Source: Tetrastigma voinierianum (Eukaryota > Streptophyta > Magnoliopsida > Vitales > Vitaceae). Taken from it: a stretch of DNA of 64,000 bases. The notes beneath the pieces are model-generated. The model was not told where the DNA came from. It made no database searches and saw only the letters and a list, made by a program, of their open reading frames with translations. Positions 58,985-64,000 of the stretch are shown piece after piece. The stretch's first letter is position 1. Every line of letters begins with the position of its first letter. The position numbers were made by a program, and so were the translations under genes. The stretch lies in the NCBI GenBank assembly GCA_016808115.1, contig JAEQBH010007373.1:186001-250000 (forward strand). The letters are read 5' to 3'.

Positions 58985-60000
58985 ACTACTAAATTGATAA
59001 AGGAAATTAATGAATATGGGATTGTTGCCGGATTTGACATCAGTGAGAAATGCCAAGTATGTGTTGAATCTAAATTTTCTAAGCCCTTTCCACTCTGTAG
59101 ATAATAGAGTTTCGGAACCTTTAGATTTAATACACACGGATATATGCGATGTGAAATCCAATCTGAGTCGAGGTGGTAATAAGTATTTTATTACTTTATA
59201 GATGGCACTCGCGGTATTGTTATGTTCTGTAGTAGCAAAGATGAAATTTGTCAGATACTTGTGAGACTTATAAGGCGAGTTGAAACTGATTGAACAAGAA
59301 AATTAAAATCATAAGTGAGAGGAGGTGAATATGAATTTCCATTTGAGAATTTAATAGAGTTTGGTGTGTTCCTCGCAAATGGCTGCTCCTTATACACCAC
59401 GATCTAATGGAGTGGCGGAAAACCAAATCTTTAAAGGAAACAATGAATGCATTGTGAGATAGTTTTGAGTTTACCCGAAATTTGTAGGGAAGCTATTTTG
59501 GCCAGTAGTTTTACTTTAAATAGAGTACCTGAGAAGACCTGACAAACTCCCTATGAGAAATGGAAAGGCAGAAGGCCTAACTTGAATTATCTCAAAGTGT
59601 GGGAGTGTTTGGCTAAGGTTGCGGTTCCTAAGCCTAAAAAGGTTAAGGTAGGACCAAGGCATTGTTTGTGTTTTTATCGAGTATGCTTTCCCGGAATATG
59701 TGCATATCGTTTTCTTGTTCCTGAAATCGGAGATCGAGATATACATGTCAATACGATCATTGAATCAAGGGACGCTTCGTTCTTTGAAAATATATTTCCA
59801 TATAACATAGAATATGAGTCAATTGATAATAATAAGAGGTCTCGAGATACTATATCTAGAAGTTATCCAATGGAGGATGAACCTAGACGTAGTAAAAGAC
59901 AAAGGACTTCCACGTCTTTTGGACCTGATTTCTTAACGTATCTATTGGAAAATGAGCCTCGGACATTCAAAGAAGCTGTGACTTCGCCAGAAGCCCCGTT
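58985..60000 (+). pseudogene. Integrase remnant of copia element 2
   Basis: The HHCC-side C-x2-C is seen as E-K-C-Q-V-C-V-E-S-K (about 59046). The core opening P-L-D-L-I-H-T-D-I-C-D, then G-G-N-K-Y-F-I-T, are at about 59120-59200 and include the first catalytic Asp. P-Y-T-(P)-R-S-N-G-V-A-E (about 59386-59420) precedes the last catalytic Glu region. The C-terminal part is in the frame 59582-60094: L-K-V-W-E-C-L-A-K-V-A-V-P and R-R-S-K-R-Q-R, S-F-G-P-D-F. Stops lie between these parts. Confidence 0.8.
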
Positions 60001-60960
60001 CTGGAAAGAAGCTATCAATAGTGAAGTTGAATCCATCTTGTCAAATCATACATGGAAATTGGTTGACCTTCCTCCTGGTAATAAACCACTCTGATATGAG
60101 TGGATTTTGAGAGAGGAAAATGAAGCGGATAGTCTTTATTGATAAATATAAGGCTAGGCTTGTAGTAAAAGGATACAAGCAACGAGAAGGTCTTGACTAT
60201 TTTGACACTTAATCACCTGTTACTAGAATTACATCTATAAGGATGCTAATTGCTATAGCAGCGATGTATAAGCTTGAAATCCATCAAATGGATGTAAAAA
60301 CGGCCTTCTTTTACGGAAATTTGGAAGAAGAAATATATTTGGAACAGCCGAGAAGGGTTCATTTGTTCGAGGACCAAGAACAAAAGTATATGAGCTTATC
60401 AAGTCACTCTGGATTGAAACAAGCACCAAAACAATGGCATGCAAAATTCGGCGAAGTCATGTTATCAGTGGTTTTCAAGATTAATGAGTGCGATAAGTAT
60501 GTCATATCTTAGCCAGACCAGGTGCTTTGCCATTTTATGTATACATATGTGGACGATATGCTTATATGACGTGATGGTGAGACTATTAAGAAAATCAAAT
60601 GCTTGCAAATAGAATTTAAATATAAGAAAGATATGAGAATTCGTTGATGTTATTTTAGGAGTTAAAATCCATAAGACATCTGGAGGATTAGCTCTATCAC
60701 AATCCCATTATATTGAAACGATTCTTGGAAAGTGCAAGAATCTAGATATTGTACCAGTAAAGACTCCGATAGATGTTAATTTACATCTTTCTAAGAATAC
60801 TAGTGAAAACAAAGCTCAAAATGAGTATGCTAGTATACTAGGCAGTTTAATGTATGTGTGAACTATCTTAGGCAGGACATGGCTTGTGCGGTGAAGCGAA
60901 GCTAAGTCGATTCTGATTAGTCAAATGAAAATCATTGGAGAGCTATGAAACGTTTATTGG
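59930..60960 (+). pseudogene. Reverse transcriptase remnant of copia element 2
   Basis: RT begins with F-K-E-A-V-T-S-P-E-A-P-F-W-K-E-A-I-N-S-E-V and W-K-L-V-D-L-P-P-G-N-K-P. After a break come Y-K-A-R-L-V-V-K-G-Y-K-Q-R-E-G-L-D-Y-F-D-T (60148-60210) and H-Q-M-D-V-K-T-A-F-F-Y-G-N-L-E-E-E-I-Y (about 60281-60340), the highly conserved RT palm region. The catalytic T-Y-V-D-D-M is intact at 60543-60560. A stop follows soon after Y-V-D-D-M-L-I. Confidence 0.85.
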
Positions 60961-61044
60961 GCTACTTAAAGCATACTCAAGATTATGCTCTCAAGATTAT
61001 GCTTTACATTACACAGAATATCCGGTAGTACTTGAAAGGATCTT

Positions 61045-61504
61045 GTGATCTGGAGTGCGGCACTAAAGACACAAAATCGACAAGTGGATATGTATTTCAC
61101 ACTTGGCGGTGGGGCGCGATGTCTTGAAATCATCAAACAAACTTGTATTGCTAGATCCACTATGGAATCAGAATTTATGGCTTTGGATAAAGCCGATGAA
61201 GAAGCCGAGTGGCTTCGAAATTTCTTGGAAGATATTCCTAATTGGCTTAAACCGATTACGCATTGTATGTATACATTGTGATACAATGATAGGAAGGCCG
61301 AATGTCATGTATAGCAGTAAGTCTCGACACATCGTCGAAGACGCTGACATAGTAAGACAACTTCTTTCTAGTGGAATTATCACCATTGACTATGTGAAGT
61401 CAAAAGATAATATTGCGGATCCATTGACAAAAGGCCTAACTAGAGAGATGGTTGCAAAAACATCAAGGGGAATGGGTTTAAGGCCTCTAAACAAGTCATC
61501 ATAG
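61045..61504 (+). pseudogene. RNase H and pol C-terminus of copia element 2
   Basis: T-S-G-Y-V-F, S-W-K-S-S-(N)-K, T-M-E-S-E-F-M-A-L-D-K-A and E-E-A-E-W-L-R-N-F-L match copia RNase H. The end is in one frame: S-K-S-R-H-I-V-E-D-A-D-I-V-R-Q-L-L-S-S-G-I, Y-V-K-S-K-D-N-I-A-D-P-L-T-K-G-L, then R-G-M-G-L-R-P-L-N and a stop at 61502. Two frame changes. Confidence 0.85.
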
Positions 61505-62013
61505 TGGACACCCTACCTAGTTGATTGGAGATCCCAGGATCTAGGTTCAAAGGGACAACTAAGTTATGAAGACGAGTGTAAATCTTGTCTAATTTACTTA
61601 CCCATTCGGGATAAAGACAATATTAATATGAAGGTTAAGAAAAAAACTTGATTATGAAACTATATGTTCATAAATCGCTATGTGAGTGTGAAGTGAGGTC
61701 GCTATAGCGAGGAGTGTGGTCGAATTCTCTACAACACTTGTGAGACAGACGATTATTCATAGCCATGTTTCCTATGATGAGAACAATTTGTTAAATAGTT
61801 GTGTGATTTCTGTTCAATACGAAGGCTTACACGAAGGTCGACGGGTTAGACATCAAGTCTTGATTGGCCAAAGTAAGTCGATAGGCTTCACTAAGGAAAG
61901 TTCAAAGTCTCGGACTACTTATCTGATGCAGCGTTTTCTCATGGAATAATGCGCACTTTGAATCTCATTACGCTGCGAGTATTGATATCAGAGCTTTTCA
62001 TTCGTAGTAGAGT

Positions 62014-62444
62014 TGTTGGGACTTTGGTATCCGCAAAATCATAAGTGAATGAAAATGTGTGTCCCCCACATCGAGCAGGACACATTGGTTCAAACCTTCC
62101 GAGCAGGACATATGCATTAGGTAGGTTGCTCTCATGGCATCTTATACTCAGTTTTCCCATTTTAGAATAGCAATATTCTCTTATTCACATATCATTCATT
62201 TGTGCGATTGCGCAAATTGAGTTCGTGATCGGGGTCCTCCGATCCGTACCACTTTGGAGGAGCGGGGTCGTTCTATCTGGGAGGCCGATTGTCCTATCCT
62301 CGGTACAAGTTGAGGGGCCAAATTCGTCTTAAGGACACAACGTTATCGTTGGGCTCGGATCTGCTTTCTAATTATTGTTTGCACTGTAGGTTTGTTTCCT
62401 TCATATTTTTTGTTTCTGTTGTTGAACAAACACGAAGAACTACA
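62014..62444 (+). repeat. 3' LTR of copia element 2
   Basis: Matches 57265-57705 and ends AAGAACTACA. The frame at 62289-62492 begins in the LTR and is not a gene. Confidence 0.85.
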
Positions 62445-63454
62445 CAAACAACCTCAGTCCTTCCCTCAGAAGTCAGAACACCCCTTGTCTAAGGACAAAG
62501 AGAGTTTTTCAACAAAAAAGTCCCCTTCTCCCCACCCTTAGACCATCCAAAACAAAGGATTTACCAACTAAGAATCATGTTGCTTCCTCTACAAGAGCCT
62601 CATACATTAAGCAATATGAAGCATCAAGGCAAGGCATTGGAACCTAACTCCATCAATGAGCCCTTATACTTGTGGGTGCAAAAGCCCTCTTTCCTTTTAA
62701 AGAGCCCTTCTGAACACATTCTTAGCCCAGGCAGCTATATAGAGCCTTTAGGGACCTTGCTCAAGTGGTAAGTGGTCGGATAAAGTTGTGGATCCTTATA
62801 CATCAAGAAATTATTTAAAATTTTACAAAATCCCGCTCAATGACTTAAGCCTAGCAACATTTTTCTTACGATAACCTGGCTAAGTGATGTATTTATTGAC
62901 ATATTGCTTACCATATTCCTTGTGCTTCGATTGTTTGAATATTTAAGAAAACATTTAAAGGTGTAAAGGCCTAATAGAACCTCGAATCCACGTGTCCTGA
63001 AGACATGAGCTTTAATTGAAGCTCTTTGATTAGTGGAAAAACATCAAACTTAGGAAAGACTGAAGTGGATAGAGGCGGGTTGATGAACCACTATTTTGCT
63101 TTGTTTCTCTCTCTTATCTTGTTGTATTGTATTTCATTTTATGGCAATTGCATTGAGTTTACAATTGCATTAAGTTTAGCATCGAATTAAAATTTGATTT
63201 GTGAATTGATCTACCGCCCCTCTTGAATATATAATTAGGTTGGATTAGTTTTGACTTGAGGAGAAGAGTTTCATCTTATCTAACCAATCAAAAAGAATAA
63301 ACAAAATAAAGAATAAGTTGGCATCCTGATCTGAAGCAGAAGCATAATATGATAGATCTAACAATGCTTTGTATAGGGATGTGCAAAATGTAGGCTAAAA
63401 GCAACCAAAATTTATCTTATTATCATAGATGAATTTGAAATATAAGTCACAATA
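62445..63454. other. Intergenic DNA, no gene seen
   Basis: Mixed to AT-rich. A box A-like run TTGCTCAAGTGGTAAGTGG near 62759 suggests a tRNA-derived fragment, but box B is missing. Nothing else supportable. Confidence 0.45.
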
Positions 63455-64000
63455 TGTTAAATACACTCTACTATGGCAGTAAACTCATTGAAGCATCATG
63501 ACGATATAGTTTTACAATTTATTTGCCTACATTAAGCAATAGTTTCCTAATCCGTTCAAGGAATCTTTCCTTTCCTTTTCTCTTTAGTTTCTCAATTAGA
63601 CTCTAACTTCGTTTCCTTTATTTTCTCTAACACTTGTATATAAATATGTATGTTCCCTCACTCTGTAAATCAATGAAAATAAGAGGATTCTTTTCTCTTC
63701 ACATGGTATCAGAGCCATAGAAGAGATTGGAACTTATAGGGCTAGGGTTTTGTCGTGTTTTCAGTGTAGCGAAGCTCATCTAGTGGCTATGTCTCCTCGG
63801 CCTCCACCTTCATCACGAGAAGCTTGAACCCTCCGCCGCTATCAGGGCTGCCAGCCGTAGGGAAAAAATTTATGGCCAGACTTTTCTAGTATTTGTCCTG
63901 ACTCAGCGCGACCCCATAGTGGGTTCATCGGACCTGATCTACTGTCCGAAATCAACTCTAACACCATCGATCAACTGACAGGCACCTCCATGTGCCATTC
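63455..64000 (+). mobile_element. Ty1/copia retrotransposon 3, 5' end (runs off the window)
   Basis: A perfect copia primer-binding site, TGGTATCAGAGCC (63704-63716), follows an ...ACA terminus at 63703. A TATA-like TATATAAATA (63637-63646) lies in the LTR before it. The LTR start is uncertain; TGTTAAATAC at 63455 would give a 249-bp LTR. Downstream a start at 63789 (M-S-P-R-P-P-P-S-S) begins gag but stops at once, and gag-like sequence continues in other frames to the window end. Element-level call firm; LTR start weak. Confidence 0.65.
63704..63716 (+). promoter_or_regulatory. Primer-binding site of copia element 3
   Basis: TGGTATCAGAGCC, exact match to the initiator tRNA-Met-type site of many plant copia elements, directly after a CA LTR end. 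Confidence 0.9.

Larger units (their letters stand above)
57265..62444 (+). mobile_element. Ty1/copia retrotransposon 2 (5.2 kb, both LTRs, broken pol)
   Basis: LTRs of 441 bp (57265) and 431 bp (62014), starting TGTTGAGACTTTGG/TGTTGGGACTTTGG and ending ACTATA/ACTACA. AAAAC precedes the 5' LTR and CAAAC follows the 3' LTR, a near-match target duplication. Integrase, RT and RNase H follow each other in copia order on the plus strand. Length is normal for copia. A degenerate primer-binding site may be the TTGGTATTTAG run at 57718-57730. Not autonomous because of stops. Confidence 0.87.

Overview
The window is repeat-rich nuclear DNA of a flowering plant, most likely a eudicot. The evidence is a stack of plant-type LTR retrotransposons (Ty3/gypsy Tat/Ogre, Athila-like and Tekay-like LTRs; several Ty1/copia elements), tRNA-derived SINE-like pieces, and intron-containing plant genes in AT-rich sequence. 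No bacterial or organellar genes were seen, and most open frames are chance frames inside repeats.

Layout. 1-27.1 kb is a decayed tandem family of pectinesterase genes (four copies) with shared AT-rich upstream and intron segments. It is broken by an unidentified mid-GC insert (1.5-6.0 kb), a 10 kb Tat element (8.79-18.75 kb) and an unidentified GC-rich island (21.8-22.9 kb). Only the last copy (25.59-27.09 kb) still has all five exons, with small frame breaks. 27.2-38.4 kb is an Ogre-type region: a tandemly duplicated flank + LTR + leader block, then gag and protease that stop before reverse transcriptase. 38.4-42.6 kb looks like one Athila-like LTR split by a reverse-oriented Tekay-like LTR; it carries a striking array of paired CG-rich palindromes. 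At 42.9-43.5 kb are two minus-strand exons of an unrecognised gene. 44-46.4 kb is mostly non-coding, with one SINE-like unit. 46.44-56.89 kb is an odd copia element with a second RT/RNase H module placed before gag and a Tekay-like LTR inserted in its main RT. 57.27-62.44 kb is a second copia element with both LTRs, and at 63.7 kb a third one begins and runs off the window.

Working relationships. The retroelements are largely dead: nearly every coding segment has stops and frame changes, so none encodes an intact polyprotein here. The candidate host functions are cell-wall pectin de-esterification (pectinesterase copy 4) and the unknown minus-strand gene. The most unusual structure is the ~57-bp tandem array at 38.6-41.8 kb, in which each unit holds two copies of the 10-bp palindrome TGTCGCGACA about 21 bp apart. 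A related array lies at 1.5-2.1 kb. Many frame breaks are single-base changes in short runs, so uncorrected sequencing error is a real alternative to genetic decay.
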